Shown: positions 34,077 to 45,845 of the stretch, piece after piece | Numbering within the stretch: the stretch's first letter is position 1 | Layout: each line of letters opens with the position of its first letter | DNA from: Pseudomonas_T sp032052615 | GTDB taxonomy: Bacteria > Pseudomonadota > Gammaproteobacteria > Pseudomonadales > Pseudomonadaceae | Direction: 5' to 3' | Length of the DNA stretch: 64,000 nucleotides | Assembly: GCA_032052615.1 (NCBI GenBank) | Contig: DAMBWF010000006.1 | Span: forward strand, 62,001-126,000 | Translations under genes and position numbers: made by a program | Notes under the pieces: generated by a model | Seen by the model: the letters and a program-made list of their open reading frames with translations, nothing else | What the model was told of the DNA's origin: nothing | Database searches by the model: none

Positions 34077-35668
34077 ATGCGACGGTGGAACGGGTGGGGC
34101 GACGAATCGACGAGCATGGAACTGCCCGCCCATGGGGCGACGTTCCTGGCCCAGCGCATCGGTCCCGGGCAGCGCCTCGCGGATGCGAGCCTCGCCGAGG
34201 TCCTGGCCCGCGTGCCGCCTTCGCGCCTGCCGCCCCATCCCCTGGTGCGGACCGATGCCGAGACGCGAGTGCGCCATGCCCGGGGGCAGAGCCTGCCGGA
34301 CTGGCTGGCCATGCGCGAAGGACAGTTCGGTACCTTTCCCGATGGGGTGGCCTTCCCGGAAAGCCCGGAGCATGTCCGCGAATTGCTCGCCTGGATCGTC
34401 CACCACGACCTGCAGGCGATTCCCTACGGCGGCGGGACCTCGGTGGCCGGCCACGTCACCCCCCAGGCGAGCCCCAAGCCGCTGCTGACCCTGTCCCTGG
34501 CGCGCATGAACCGCCTGCTGGAGCTGGACGAGACGAGCCAAGTCGCCTGCTTCGGGCCCGGCGCCAACGGGCCTCAGGTGGAAAGCCAGCTCCGCGCCCG
34601 GGGCTTCACCCTCGGGCATTACCCCCAATCCTGGGAGCTGTCGACCCTGGGCGGCTGGGTGGCCAGCCGCTCCAGCGGCCAGCAATCCCTGCGCTACGGC
34701 CGAATCGAACAACTATTCGCCGGCGGCCTCCTGGAGACCTTCGGCGGGACGCTGGCCATCCCCACGTTCCCGGCTTCCGCCGCCGGGCCCGACCTGCGAG
34801 AGCTGGTGCTGGGTTCGGAAGGCCGCTTCGGGGTGATTTCCGAAGTGCGGGTGCGGGTCTCGCGATTGCCCGAGCGGGAGCGCTTCTACGCGGTGTTCCT
34901 GCCTAATTGGGAGCGGGCCCTGGACGCGGTGCGGCACCTCGCCCAGGCGCGGGTGCCGCTCTCCATGCTGCGCCTGTCCAACGCCATCGAGACCGAGACC
35001 CAGTTGGCCCTGGCCGGACATCCCCGGCAGATCGGCCTGCTGGAACGCTACCTGGCCCTGCGTGGCGCCGGCGTCGGCAAGTGCATGCTGACCTTCGGCG
35101 TGACCGGCGCCCAGGCGCCCTGCGCGGCGTCGCTGCGCCAGGCGCGGCGGCTGCTGAGGCGCTTCGGCGGGGTATTCACCGGCACCGTGCTGGGGCGCAA
35201 GTGGGCGGAGGGGCGTTTTCGCTTCCCCTACCTGAGGGAAGCCCTGTGGGAGGCCGGCTATGTGGTGGACACCCTGGAAACCGCCACCGACTGGCGCAAC
35301 GTGGCCACCCTCATGGGCAAGATGGAGGGCGCGCTGCGGGAGGGGCTGGCGGAGCGGGGCGAGCGGGTCCACGTGTTCACCCACCTGTCCCATGTCTATG
35401 GCCAGGGCTCCAGCCTGTACACCACCTATGTATTCCGCCCCGGCGCCGACTATGCCGAGGCCCTGGAGCGCTGGCGCCGCCTCAAGCACGCCGCCAGCGA
35501 GACCCTGGTGCGCAACGGCGGCACCATCAGCCATCAGCACGGCGTGGGCCGCGATCACGCCCCGTACCTGACGGTGGAAAAGGGTGAGCGGGGAATCGCC
35601 GCCTTGCGCGCCCTCGCGAGCCACTTCGACCCCGACGGCCGGCTGGCGCCCGGCGTGTTGTTGCCCGA

Positions 35669-35672
<4 letters not shown>
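34077..35672 (+). CDS. FAD-linked oxidase, alkyl-dihydroxyacetone-phosphate synthase-like
   Basis: ATG 34077 follows GAGGAG and begins MRRWNGWGD, as in AGPS-like proteins; 531 residues. The FAD-binding (VAO/PCMH) domain shows IPYGGGTSVAGH, then YPQSWELSTLGGWVASRSSG, a segment close to eukaryotic AGPS, and GSEGRFGVISEV. The C-terminal cap ends with GGTISHQHGVGRDH, where AGPS has three consecutive histidines. AGPS makes the ether bond of ether lipids from acyl-DHAP. The HQH variant makes the same chemistry uncertain; a glycerolate or polyol-phosphate oxidase is an alternative. It is the first gene of an overlapping operon with a GlpD-like dehydrogenase and an FGGY kinase. Confidence 0.88.
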
Positions 35673-37278
<1,606 letters not shown>

Positions 37279-37282
<4 letters not shown>

Positions 37283-38835
37283 GCGACTCCTATGTGCTGG
37301 CCTTGGACAACGGTACCCAGAGCGTGCGGGCGCTGCTCTTCGACCTCTCCGGCAACCTGCTGGCCAAGGGCAAGGTCCCGCTGCACGCCTATTATTCGAC
37401 TCAGCCGGGCTGGGCCGAGCAGGATCCCGAGTATTTCTGGGCGTGCCTGGGGGAAGCCTGCCGGCTGCTGTGGGCACAGGTGAACATCGACCGCCGGGCG
37501 ATCCGCGGGGTCGCCCTGACCACCCAGCGCGGCACCCTGATCAACGTGGACACCGACGGCCGGCCGCTGCGCCCGGCGATCCTCTGGCTCGACCAGCGCC
37601 GCGCCGAGGTGGCCGGGCGTATCGCCGGGCCCTGGGGTTGGCTGTTCAAGCTGATCGGCGCCGAGGGCACGGTGGATTACTTCCGCGCCCAGGCCGAGGT
37701 CAATTGGATCGCCCAGCACCAGCCGGACATCTGGGCGCGCACCCATAAGGTGCTGCTGCTCTCCGGCTTCCTCACCCATCGGCTCACCGGGCGCTTCGTC
37801 GATTCCCTGGCGTGCAGCGTGGGCTACCTGCCCTTCGACTATCGCCGGCTGCGCTGGGCGGCGCCCCGGGACTGGAAATGGCGGGCGATGCCGGTGCGTC
37901 GCGAGCAATTGCCGGAGCTGCACAAGCCGGGCGAGCCGCTGGGCGTCATCAGCGAGGCGGCCAGTCGTCACACCGGCATCCCGGCGGGCCTGCCGCTGAT
38001 CGCCGCCGGCGCCGACAAGGCTTGCGAGGTGCTCGGCGCCGGCGTGGCGACGCCTGGCATCGCCTGTCTGTCCTATGGCACCACCGCTACCATCAACACC
38101 ACCCGGGCGCGCTATCTGGAGACCGTCCCGCTGATCCCCGCCTTCCCGGCCGCGATCCCCGACCATTACAACACCGAGATGATGATCTACCGGGGCTATT
38201 GGATGGTCAGTTGGTTCAAGGAGGAGTTCGGCCTGCGCGAGTCGCAACGAGCCGGGGCCCTGGGGCTCGAACCGGAGGCGCTGTTCGACGAGCTGGTGAG
38301 CGCCGTGCCGCCGGGCTCCATGGGTCTGATGCTGCAGCCGTACTGGTCGCCGGGCATCCGCGAGCCAGGGCTGGAGGCGAAGGGCTCGATCATCGGCTTC
38401 GGCGACGTCCACACTCGGGCGCACCTGTACCGGGCGATCCTCGAAGGGTTGGCCTATGGCCTGCGCCAGGGCAAGGAGCGCATCGAGCGCCGCTCGAAGA
38501 CCCCGATCGAGCGCTTGCGGATTTCGGGGGGCGGTTCCCAGAGCGACGCGGCGATGCAACTGACCGCCGATATCTTCGGCCTGCCGGCGGAACGCCCCCA
38601 TACCTTCGAGACCGCCGGCCTCGGCGCGGCCATCGACTGCGCGGTGGGCCTGGGGCTGCACGCGGACTTTCCGACCGCCATCGCGGCGATGACCCGGGTC
38701 GGGCGTACGTTCCAGCCCGATCCGGAAGCGCATCGCCTGTATCAGCGCCTCTACCAGGAAGTCTACCTGCGCATGTACCGCCAATTGCGTCCGCTGCACC
38801 AGGCGATCCGCTCGATCACCGGCTACCCTGCCTGA
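37279..38835 (+). CDS. FGGY-family carbohydrate kinase
   Basis: ATG 37279 overlaps the GlpD-like stop by 4 bp and follows GAGAGGA; 518 residues. The phosphate-binding loop is VLALDNGTQSVRALLFDLSG; RPAILWLDQRRAEV and LLSGFLTHRLTG are typical FGGY core segments; the adenosine motif is ISGGGSQSDAAMQLTADIFG. FGGY kinases phosphorylate glycerol, xylulose, ribulose and similar polyols. A pairing with a GlpD homologue suggests a glycerol-like substrate, but the protein is not GlpK by eye: the usual GlpK DQGTTSSR loop is replaced. Substrate unknown. Confidence 0.9.
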
Positions 38836-38935
38836 GGCGCGAGCGCTCCGAGCCCGGAAACCAACGGGGCCGGCGCCAGTCCTAACCTGCGCGCCCCGCC
38901 GAACGGCGGGTGCGCTTCCAACCAGGGAGACTGAC

Positions 38936-39883
38936 ATGACGGATGTTGTGGCGCCCCCGCGCCGGGCCTTGCTGATCCTGCATGGCAAGCAGGCCACCAA
39001 CGAAGAGGTGCGGGCGGCGGTGAACGAATACCGGTCCCGGGGCTGGGAACTGGCGGTGCGCCTCACCTGGGAGGCCGGCGATGCCCGGCGGATTACCGAC
39101 GAGGCCCTGGCGGCTGGCTACCCGATCCTCGTCGCCGGCGGCGGCGACGGCACGCTGCGGGATGTCGCCGAGGCCATGGCCCGCGCCGGTGGCGACGCGT
39201 CCCTGGCGATCCTGCCCCTGGGCACCGCCAACGACTTCGCCCGCGCGGCGGGCATTCCCATCGTCCCCGGGGACGCCCTGGCCCTGCTGGAGCGACCCGC
39301 CCCCCCCATCGACCTGGGGGAGGCCGACCAGCGGTTGTTCCTCAACATGGCCACGGGCGGTTTCGGCTCCAAGATCACCGCCAACACCTCGGAAGACCTG
39401 AAGAAGGTCTTGGGTGGCGCCGCTTATCTGCTGACCGGCCTGACCCGGTTTGCCGAGGCGCGCTCGGCGTTCGGGCGTTTCCGCTCCCCCGACTTCGCCT
39501 GGGAAGGCGAATTCCTCGCCTTGGGCATCGGCAACGGCCGCCAGGCCGGAGGCGGTCATCTGCTGTGCCCGGACGCCCGGATCGACGACGGCATGCTGGA
39601 CCTGTGCATCGTGCCGGCGCCGCCGGACATGGTCGGCACCCTCGGCACGCTGTTCGCGGGCGGGGTGAAGGGCGTGGACACCGTCGCGGTGCGCGCCCGG
39701 GTGCCGTGGGTCGAGGTCGAGGCCCCCGACGGGCTGGACATCAATCTGGATGGGGAACCGTCGAAGGGCGACAGGCTGCGTTTCGCCGTGCGTCCGCGCG
39801 CCCTGCGCGTGCATCTGCCGTCCGATTCGCCCCTGCTCGGCCAGGCCGGCCCATCTGGCGCCGACCAGGGGGCTGGGGCATGA
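38936..39883 (+). CDS. yegS: YegS-type lipid kinase
   Basis: A 315-residue diacylglycerol-kinase-fold protein. The nucleotide motif is GGGDGTLRDVAEAMARAGG, followed by ILPLGTANDFARA and the metal-site region DLGEADQRLFLNMATGGFG; the C-terminal beta sandwich has INLDGEPSKG. E. coli YegS phosphorylates phosphatidylglycerol in vitro. AGGGAG precedes the ATG. It lies 100 bp after the FGGY kinase in the same direction, so it may belong to the same glycerolipid-related transcription unit, although the gap leaves room for its own promoter. Confidence 0.92.
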   Translation: MTDVVAPPRRALLILHGKQATNEEVRAAVNEYRSRGWELAVRLTWEAGDARRITDEALAAGYPILVAGGGDGTLRDVAEAMARAGGDASLAILPLGTANDFARAAGIPIVPGDALALLERPAPPIDLGEADQRLFLNMATGGFGSKITANTSEDLKKVLGGAAYLLTGLTRFAEARSAFGRFRSPDFAWEGEFLALGIGNGRQAGGGHLLCPDARIDDGMLDLCIVPAPPDMVGTLGTLFAGGVKGVDTVAVRARVPWVEVEAPDGLDINLDGEPSKGDRLRFAVRPRALRVHLPSDSPLLGQAGPSGADQGAGA

Positions 39884-39971
39884 TGGCGTGGCTGGCGGAG
39901 CAGGGCGGCGACCGCTGACCTGAGCTTTTCACCGGCCTGGGCTAGACTCGTGGAAACGACAGGAGCAGACG

Positions 39972-40901
39972 ATGGCCGGCATTCTCGACAGCGTTGATCA
40001 AAGAACCCAGCTGGTGGGCGAGAACCGGCTGGAAATCCTCATGTTCCGCCTGGCCGGTCGCCAGCTGTTCGCGATCAACGTGTTCAAGGTCCAGGAAGTC
40101 CTGCAGTTGCCCAAGCTGACCCTGATCCCGCAGCGCCACCCGGTGGTGTGCGGCGTGGTCAACCTGCGGGGGCAGACCCTGCCGGTGATCGACCTGTCCC
40201 AAGCCATCGGCATGCGCCCCCTGGTACCCGACCAGAACAGCACCATCATCGTCACCGAGTACAACCGGTCGATCCAAGCCTTCCTGGTCGGGGGCGTGGA
40301 TCGCATCCTCAACCTCAACTGGGAAGCCATCCTGCCGCCGCCGGGCGGAGCGGGGCGTCAGCACTACCTGACCGCCATCACCAAGGTGGACGATCAGATC
40401 GTCGAGGTCATCGACGTGGAGAAGGTGCTCGCCGAGATCGTGCCCATGAGCACCCGGGTCTCCGAGGAACGCCTGGGCGACCCCGTGCTGGAGCGGGCTC
40501 GGGGTCGCGAGGTGCTGCTGGTGGACGACTCGAACGTCGCCATCACTCAACTGCGCGACACGCTCACCCAGCTCGGCATCAAGTGCCATGTGGCCAGCGA
40601 CGGTCTCAAGGGGCTGAAGCTGCTGAAAAAGTGGGCCGATGCCGGCGAGGTCCTGACCGACAAGCTGCTGATGATCTTCACCGACGCGGAAATGCCGGAG
40701 ATGGATGGGTACCGCATGACCACCGAGATCCGCCAGGACCCGCGCCTGCGCGGGCTCTATGTGGTCATGCACACCTCCCTGTCGGGAAGTTTCAACGACG
40801 CCATGGTCAAGAAGGTCGGTTGCGACAACTTCCTCTCCAAGTTCCAGCCGGACAAGCTGGTGGATGTCGTGCGCGATCGCTTGCAGCGCGACCAGGCCTG
40901 A
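39972..40901 (+). CDS. cheV: Chemotaxis coupling protein CheV (CheW-receiver)
   Basis: The 309-residue product has an N-terminal CheW domain (about 15-165: QLFAINVFKVQEVLQLPK, CGVVNLRGQTLPVIDLS) and a C-terminal receiver with VLLVDDSNV, the phospho-acceptor in MIFTDAEMPEMDG, and lysine in FLSKFQP. CheV couples chemoreceptors to CheA and is thought to tune adaptation through phosphorylation. It stands away from any chemotaxis cluster in this window. A TAGACT about 30 bases before the ATG may be its -10. Confidence 0.95.
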   Translation: MAGILDSVDQRTQLVGENRLEILMFRLAGRQLFAINVFKVQEVLQLPKLTLIPQRHPVVCGVVNLRGQTLPVIDLSQAIGMRPLVPDQNSTIIVTEYNRSIQAFLVGGVDRILNLNWEAILPPPGGAGRQHYLTAITKVDDQIVEVIDVEKVLAEIVPMSTRVSEERLGDPVLERARGREVLLVDDSNVAITQLRDTLTQLGIKCHVASDGLKGLKLLKKWADAGEVLTDKLLMIFTDAEMPEMDGYRMTTEIRQDPRLRGLYVVMHTSLSGSFNDAMVKKVGCDNFLSKFQPDKLVDVVRDRLQRDQA

Positions 40902-40977
40902 GCGCTTCTTCGCGCGGGCCGGCGAGCCTCCACCTGGGGTAGCATGATGCGCCCTGACCCGATGAGAGAGCTCCGCC

Positions 40978-41781
40978 GTGCCCCATGTCTCCGCGCTCTA
41001 CCGCTACCCCCTCAAGTCCGCCATTGGTGAACCCCTGCCGGCGCTGGAGCTGGATGCCCTGGGCGTCGCCGGTGACCGTCGCTGGATGCTGGTGGAAGAG
41101 GACAGCGGGCGTTTCCTCACACAGCGCGCGTTGCCCCAGATGGCCCACCTGCTGGCCCGCTGGAACGAGACCGGTGGCTTGCGACTGTCGGCGCCGGGGT
41201 TGCCCGACCTCGACGTGCCTCGGCCGGGCAGCGATGCGGCTTGGCGTGGCGTGGTGATCTGGAAGGATGCCTTGCAGGCGCCGGACGCCGGCGATACGGC
41301 CGCCGAGTGGCTCAGCCGGTTCATCGGCAAGCGCTGTCGGCTGGTGTACATGCCGACGGAGCGAGGCCGCCTGATCGCCGGTGCCCTCGCCTCGAGCGAG
41401 AAAGTGGCGTTCCCGGACGGTTTTCCGCTCCTGCTGATCGGCCAGGCGTCCCTGGACGACTTGCAAGCCCGGGTCGGGCGGCCCTTGGAGATGCGGCGGT
41501 TCCGGCCCAACCTGGTGATCGAGGGCGCCTCGGCCTTCGCCGAGGACGGCTGGAAGCGTATCCGCATCGGGGGACAGGTGTTTCGCGTGGCGGGCGGCTG
41601 TTCCCGCTGCATCCTCACTACCATCGACCCCGACCTGGGCGAGCGCAGCCCCGACCGGGAGCCGCTGACCACCCTGAAGACCTATCGCGAGCGGGAAGGC
41701 CAGGTGTACTTCGGGCAGAACCTCGTCCATGAAGGGCCTGGTCGCCTGGAAGTGGGCATGGCGGTGGAAATCCTCGACTGA
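40978..41781 (+). CDS. MOSC domain protein, YcbX-like
   Basis: Starts at GTG 40978 (MPHVSALYRYPLKSAIGEPL), 267 residues. The MOSC N-terminal beta barrel (about 1-110: LDALGVAGDRRWMLVEEDSG) is followed by the MOSC core (about 120-265: RRFRPNLVIEGASAFAED, AGGCSRCILTTIDPDLGERS) with the cysteine of GGCSRC that binds the molybdenum cofactor. No C-terminal ferredoxin domain is present, unlike E. coli YcbX. Relatives reduce N-hydroxylated substrates such as 6-hydroxylaminopurine with an external electron donor. GAGAG lies ahead of the GTG. Confidence 0.9.
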   Translation: MPHVSALYRYPLKSAIGEPLPALELDALGVAGDRRWMLVEEDSGRFLTQRALPQMAHLLARWNETGGLRLSAPGLPDLDVPRPGSDAAWRGVVIWKDALQAPDAGDTAAEWLSRFIGKRCRLVYMPTERGRLIAGALASSEKVAFPDGFPLLLIGQASLDDLQARVGRPLEMRRFRPNLVIEGASAFAEDGWKRIRIGGQVFRVAGGCSRCILTTIDPDLGERSPDREPLTTLKTYREREGQVYFGQNLVHEGPGRLEVGMAVEILD

Positions 41782-41818
41782 TCCGGGTCGGCCAGGCGCG
41801 CCCTGGCCGACCGTCGCG

Positions 41819-43741
41819 TCAGATATCGTCGAAGAAGCGCTCGTGCCAGTCCACGATGGGCTGGGGCGCGTCGAGCTTCTGCCCGTAGATGACCGAGTAG
41901 GACAGCACGTTCTGCACGTACTGCCGGGTTTCGTCGAAGGGAATGTTTTCCACCCAGACGTCGAACGCCAGGTGATTGGCGTTCTTCAGCCACTGCCGGA
42001 CGCGACCCGGCCCGGCGTTATAGGCCGCCGAGGCGAGCACCCGGTTACCGTTGAACTGCGCATGCACCTGACTCAGGTAGGCGGCGCCCAACTGGATGTT
42101 CAGGTTCGGGTCGATGGCTTGCTGCGGCGAGGCCAGCGGGATGCTGAACTTGCGCGCGGTTTCCTTGGCGGTGCTGGGCATCAACTGCATGAGCCCCATG
42201 GCCCCGACCGGCGAGCGGGCGTCGTCCATGAAGGCGCTTTCCTGGCGGGTGATGGCGAATATCCAGCTCGAATGCAGCCCGCGCAATTGGGCCTGCTGCA
42301 CCAGGGTGGAGCGGTGCGCGATGGGGAAGCGGATGTCCAGGTCGTCCCAGTACTGGGCCTGGCTGATGGTTCGAATCGCCGGGAAATACCATTGCAGGTC
42401 ATAGGCCAGCTTGGCCTGGGCGACCATTTCCTCGCGGCTGAACAGACGGCTGACGTGGTACCACTCGCGACGGCCATTGACGATCTCGCCCCGGTCGTGG
42501 AATTCGAGGGCGCGCCGGATGCCGGCGGTGTTGCGGACCTTCTGCACGACCCGGGGATCGAGGGCCAGGGGCTTGTTGTTCAGGCTGTACGGCGCCTGGA
42601 TGCGGTCCGCCGCGAGGAACCCATAGAAATCGCGTTCCTTGGCCACGGGTTGGAACAGCGCCTGGACCTCCGCGCCTTGGGGCTGCGCCAGTTGCAGGCT
42701 GCGGGCGCGCCAGTAGCGCCAACGGTTGGTATTGGCCAGGGAGGCGGGCATCTGGGTGGTAAGGCGGTAGGCTTCGTCCCAACGGCCCAGGCGCAGCAGC
42801 AGGCGCGCGCGCCATTCCGAGACCGTGTCATCACGCAACTCCGGGTCGTATTCACTCATGATCGCCAGCGCGCGCGGGTCGAATTTCTTCGCCAGGGTCA
42901 GCCCCACTTCACGGGCGATGGCCACTTTCTCTTCCTTCGAGAAGGGCAGGCGGCCCGCATACTGGTTCAGCAGTTGCAGGGCCTGCTCCGGGTCCTGCTT
43001 GGCCAGGCGCCGCAGGCCGAGCCCGACCACATCGGCCATGGCCCGGTCGGCCGGGGCGAACAGGCCCGGTTGGTTGAGCATCTGCGGTTTCTGGGCCACG
43101 TCCACCAGCAGCTTGCCTTGCTTGGCCAGACTGGGCAGCGCATTCGCCAACTGGGTGGCGAGGCCGTAGTTGCGCGCCTCGGCGGCGAGCTTGGCGCGTT
43201 TCCAGCGTTTTTCCTCGGTGAGCTGGCCATCGGCGCTCCACAGGCCGAACAGGGCCTCGCAGGCGTCGGGCTGGGACTTGCCGACCAGCCAGAGCCGCTC
43301 GGCTGTCTGGTAGCCCTCGGCTTTCATGCCGTGCTGGAGCTGGTATTGGCCGTACAGGCAGTCCAGTTCGGTGAAGTTGAGCTTGGGGTCGTAGTGGTCG
43401 ATGAAGGTCTTCCAGTCGCCCCGTTCGGCCGACCAGCGCAGCCAGCGCAGCTTCATCCAACCGGCCTGGGGCAGGTCGCCATGCTCGGCGAGGAATTTCT
43501 CGATCTCTTCGTTACTGGCGGATTTCAGACGGGCGGTCAATTCGTCATAGGCCAGATAGGGCTCCAGCGGATAGTCCTTGAGGGCGCTGGCATAGCGCCG
43601 GTAGGGCTCGCTGTCCCCCTTGGCCAGGGCGCGCTTGGCTTCGTCGTACATCTGGCGCTGCTGGGCCAGACTGGCGGCCTGGGCGCCAAGGGGAAGCAGG
43701 GTGAGGAGCAGGCAGGAAACGAGGAGCAGACGACCGCGCAT
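41819..43741 (-). CDS. slt: Soluble lytic transglycosylase
   Basis: ATG 43741 begins a clear signal peptide (MRGRLLLVSCLLLTLLPLGA); the longer upstream frame is not used. The product is 640 residues, the usual Slt70 length. Helical superhelix domains (U and L) fill residues 30-470, followed by the C-terminal catalytic domain: ITRQESAFMDDARSPVGAMG with the catalytic Glu, LMQLMPSTAKETA, and VLASAAYNAGPGRVRQWL. It cleaves the MurNAc-GlcNAc bond of peptidoglycan to 1,6-anhydro ends in the periplasm. It is divergent from uup across 177 bp. Confidence 0.97.
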   Translation of the reverse strand: MRGRLLLVSCLLLTLLPLGAQAASLAQQRQMYDEAKRALAKGDSEPYRRYASALKDYPLEPYLAYDELTARLKSASNEEIEKFLAEHGDLPQAGWMKLRWLRWSAERGDWKTFIDHYDPKLNFTELDCLYGQYQLQHGMKAEGYQTAERLWLVGKSQPDACEALFGLWSADGQLTEEKRWKRAKLAAEARNYGLATQLANALPSLAKQGKLLVDVAQKPQMLNQPGLFAPADRAMADVVGLGLRRLAKQDPEQALQLLNQYAGRLPFSKEEKVAIAREVGLTLAKKFDPRALAIMSEYDPELRDDTVSEWRARLLLRLGRWDEAYRLTTQMPASLANTNRWRYWRARSLQLAQPQGAEVQALFQPVAKERDFYGFLAADRIQAPYSLNNKPLALDPRVVQKVRNTAGIRRALEFHDRGEIVNGRREWYHVSRLFSREEMVAQAKLAYDLQWYFPAIRTISQAQYWDDLDIRFPIAHRSTLVQQAQLRGLHSSWIFAITRQESAFMDDARSPVGAMGLMQLMPSTAKETARKFSIPLASPQQAIDPNLNIQLGAAYLSQVHAQFNGNRVLASAAYNAGPGRVRQWLKNANHLAFDVWVENIPFDETRQYVQNVLSYSVIYGQKLDAPQPIVDWHERFFDDI

Positions 43742-43918
43742 GACACTTCCGGAAATAGGCTGGGACCTGAGGGGGCGCAGGACGCCCTGGCCGCCTAGCT
43801 TAGCCGCTGGCCGGGGGCGGCGAAAGCACCGCGCGAGGCGCGGTCGCGCGGGGAAAAAAGCCAGCAAGGCGGCGATGCATGCCGCTAGAATGCGCCCCAG
43901 TTTTTTCCGGAGGTGCCC

Positions 43919-45832
43919 ATGGCCCTGCTCAAGTTCACCGACGTCGCCCTGGCTTATGGCACCACCCCGTTGCTGGATGGCGTTTCCTGGCAAATCGAAC
44001 GTGGCGAACGGGTCTGCGTCATCGGTCGCAACGGCACCGGAAAGTCCAGCCTGTTGCGTCTGGTGAAAGGCGATCAGCCGCCGGACGACGGCGAAATCTG
44101 GCGGGCGCCCGGGTTGAAGATTGGCGAGCTGCCGCAGGAACTGCCCCCCGCCGACGAACGCACGGTATTCGATGTGGTGGCCGAAGGCTTGGCGGGCGTC
44201 GGCGAGCTGCTGGCCCGTTACCATCACCTCAGCCAGAACATTCACGACCAGGAAAGCCTGGATACGCTGACCCAGGTCCAGCACGAACTGGAGGCCCGCG
44301 ATGGCTGGCGGCTGCAGCAGTTAGTGGACAGCACCCTGAGCCGCTTGCAACTGCCGGCGGACAAGACCCTCGCCGAGTTGTCCGGCGGCTGGCGGCGGCG
44401 CGTGTTGCTGGCCCAGGCCCTGGTGTCCGAGCCGGACCTGCTGCTACTGGACGAGCCCACCAACCACCTTGACATCGGCGCCATCGCCTGGCTGGAAGAC
44501 GCGCTGCTCGGCTACGGCGGCGCGGTGCTGTTCATCACCCACGACCGTTCCTTCCTGCAAAACCTGGCCACTCGCATCCTCGAACTGGATCGCGGTCATC
44601 TCATCGACTGGAACGGCGACTACGCCAGCTTCCTGGTTCACAAGGAACAGCAACTGGCCGCGGAAGAGACCGCTAATGCGCTGTTCGACAAGAAACTGGC
44701 TCAGGAAGAGGTATGGATTCGCCAGGGCATCAAGGCCCGGCGCACCCGCAACGAAGGCCGGGTACGGGCCCTCAAGGCGATGCGCGCCGAGCGTAGCGAG
44801 CGGCGCGAGCGCCAGGGCAAGGCCAGCTTCCAGCTGGAAGTGGCGGATAAATCGGGCAAGCAGGTGATCGTCGCCGAGCATCTGAGCTATGCCCACCCGG
44901 GCGGGCCGAAATTGATCGACGATTTTTCCATGGTCATCCAACGGGGAGATCGCATCGGCCTGCTGGGCGCCAATGGCAGTGGCAAGACCACGCTCCTGAA
45001 GCTCCTGCTGGGCGAGTTGCAGCCGACCTCGGGCCGGATCGACATCGGTACCCGACTGGAAGTGGCCTATTTCGACCAGTTGCGCCAGCAGCTCGAACCG
45101 GAAAAGACCGTCATCGACAATTTGGCCGAGGGCCGCGATTTCATCGAAATCGAGGGGCAGAGCCGGCACGTCCTGAGCTACTTGGGGGACTTCCTGTTCA
45201 GCCCGCAACGGGCACGCACGCCGGTCAAGGCGTTGTCCGGCGGCGAGCGGGCGCGGCTGTTGCTGGCCCGGCTGTTCAGCAAGCCCGCCAATCTGCTGGT
45301 GCTGGACGAGCCGACCAACGACCTCGACGTGGAAACCCTGGAACTGCTCGAGGAAGTGCTGCTCGGTTTCAAGGGCACTGTCCTGATGGTCAGCCATGAC
45401 CGCGCTTTTCTCGACAACGTGGTCACCAGCACCTTGGTGTTCGAGGGCGACGGCCGGGTGCGCGAATATGTCGGCGGTTATCAGGACTGGCTGCGCCAGG
45501 GCGGTTCGCCGCGCCTGCTGGGCGTGGGCGAGGGCAAGGCCGCACGGCCGGACGAGGCCCGGGCCTCGTCGTCCACGGCGGCGCCCGCCGAAACGCCCCG
45601 CGCCGAAGCTCCCAAGAAGAAGCTGAGCTATAAATTGCAACGGGAGCTGGACGCCCTTCCGGAGCAGATCGACGCGCTCGAACAGGAGCTTGCCGCTGTA
45701 CAGGCGGAGACGGCCGACCCTGCGTTCTACCAGCGTCCCGCCGCCGAAACGGGCGCGGCGCTAGGGCGCCTGGAAACCCTGCAAAGCGAACTGGACCGGT
45801 TGCTCGAGCGCTGGGCCGAACTGGATGGTTGA
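43919..45832 (+). CDS. uup: ABC-F ATPase Uup
   Basis: I start at ATG 43919 with GGAGGTG just ahead; 637 residues. Two ABC cassettes lack membrane helices: the first with GRNGTGKSSLLRLVKGDQ, LSGGWRRRVLLAQAL and DEPTNHLDI, the second with GANGSGKTTLLKLLLGEL, LSGGERARLLLARLF and DEPTNDLDV, joined by the charged ABC-F linker (about 245-310). A C-terminal basic coiled coil (KKKLSYKLQRELDALPEQID) is the Uup DNA-binding region. Uup affects transposon excision and ribosome function. TAGAAT at 43886-43891 is a possible -10. Confidence 0.95.
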   Translation: MALLKFTDVALAYGTTPLLDGVSWQIERGERVCVIGRNGTGKSSLLRLVKGDQPPDDGEIWRAPGLKIGELPQELPPADERTVFDVVAEGLAGVGELLARYHHLSQNIHDQESLDTLTQVQHELEARDGWRLQQLVDSTLSRLQLPADKTLAELSGGWRRRVLLAQALVSEPDLLLLDEPTNHLDIGAIAWLEDALLGYGGAVLFITHDRSFLQNLATRILELDRGHLIDWNGDYASFLVHKEQQLAAEETANALFDKKLAQEEVWIRQGIKARRTRNEGRVRALKAMRAERSERRERQGKASFQLEVADKSGKQVIVAEHLSYAHPGGPKLIDDFSMVIQRGDRIGLLGANGSGKTTLLKLLLGELQPTSGRIDIGTRLEVAYFDQLRQQLEPEKTVIDNLAEGRDFIEIEGQSRHVLSYLGDFLFSPQRARTPVKALSGGERARLLLARLFSKPANLLVLDEPTNDLDVETLELLEEVLLGFKGTVLMVSHDRAFLDNVVTSTLVFEGDGRVREYVGGYQDWLRQGGSPRLLGVGEGKAARPDEARASSSTAAPAETPRAEAPKKKLSYKLQRELDALPEQIDALEQELAAVQAETADPAFYQRPAAETGAALGRLETLQSELDRLLERWAELDG

Positions 45833-45845
45833 AGCGAGCTGAAAG

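Noticed and set aside
32892..34712. 606-codon frame extending the AraC gene upstream
   Set aside because: The extension crosses the divergent promoter and the start of the AGPS-like gene; AraC homologues of this type begin at MQPLGHTAV.
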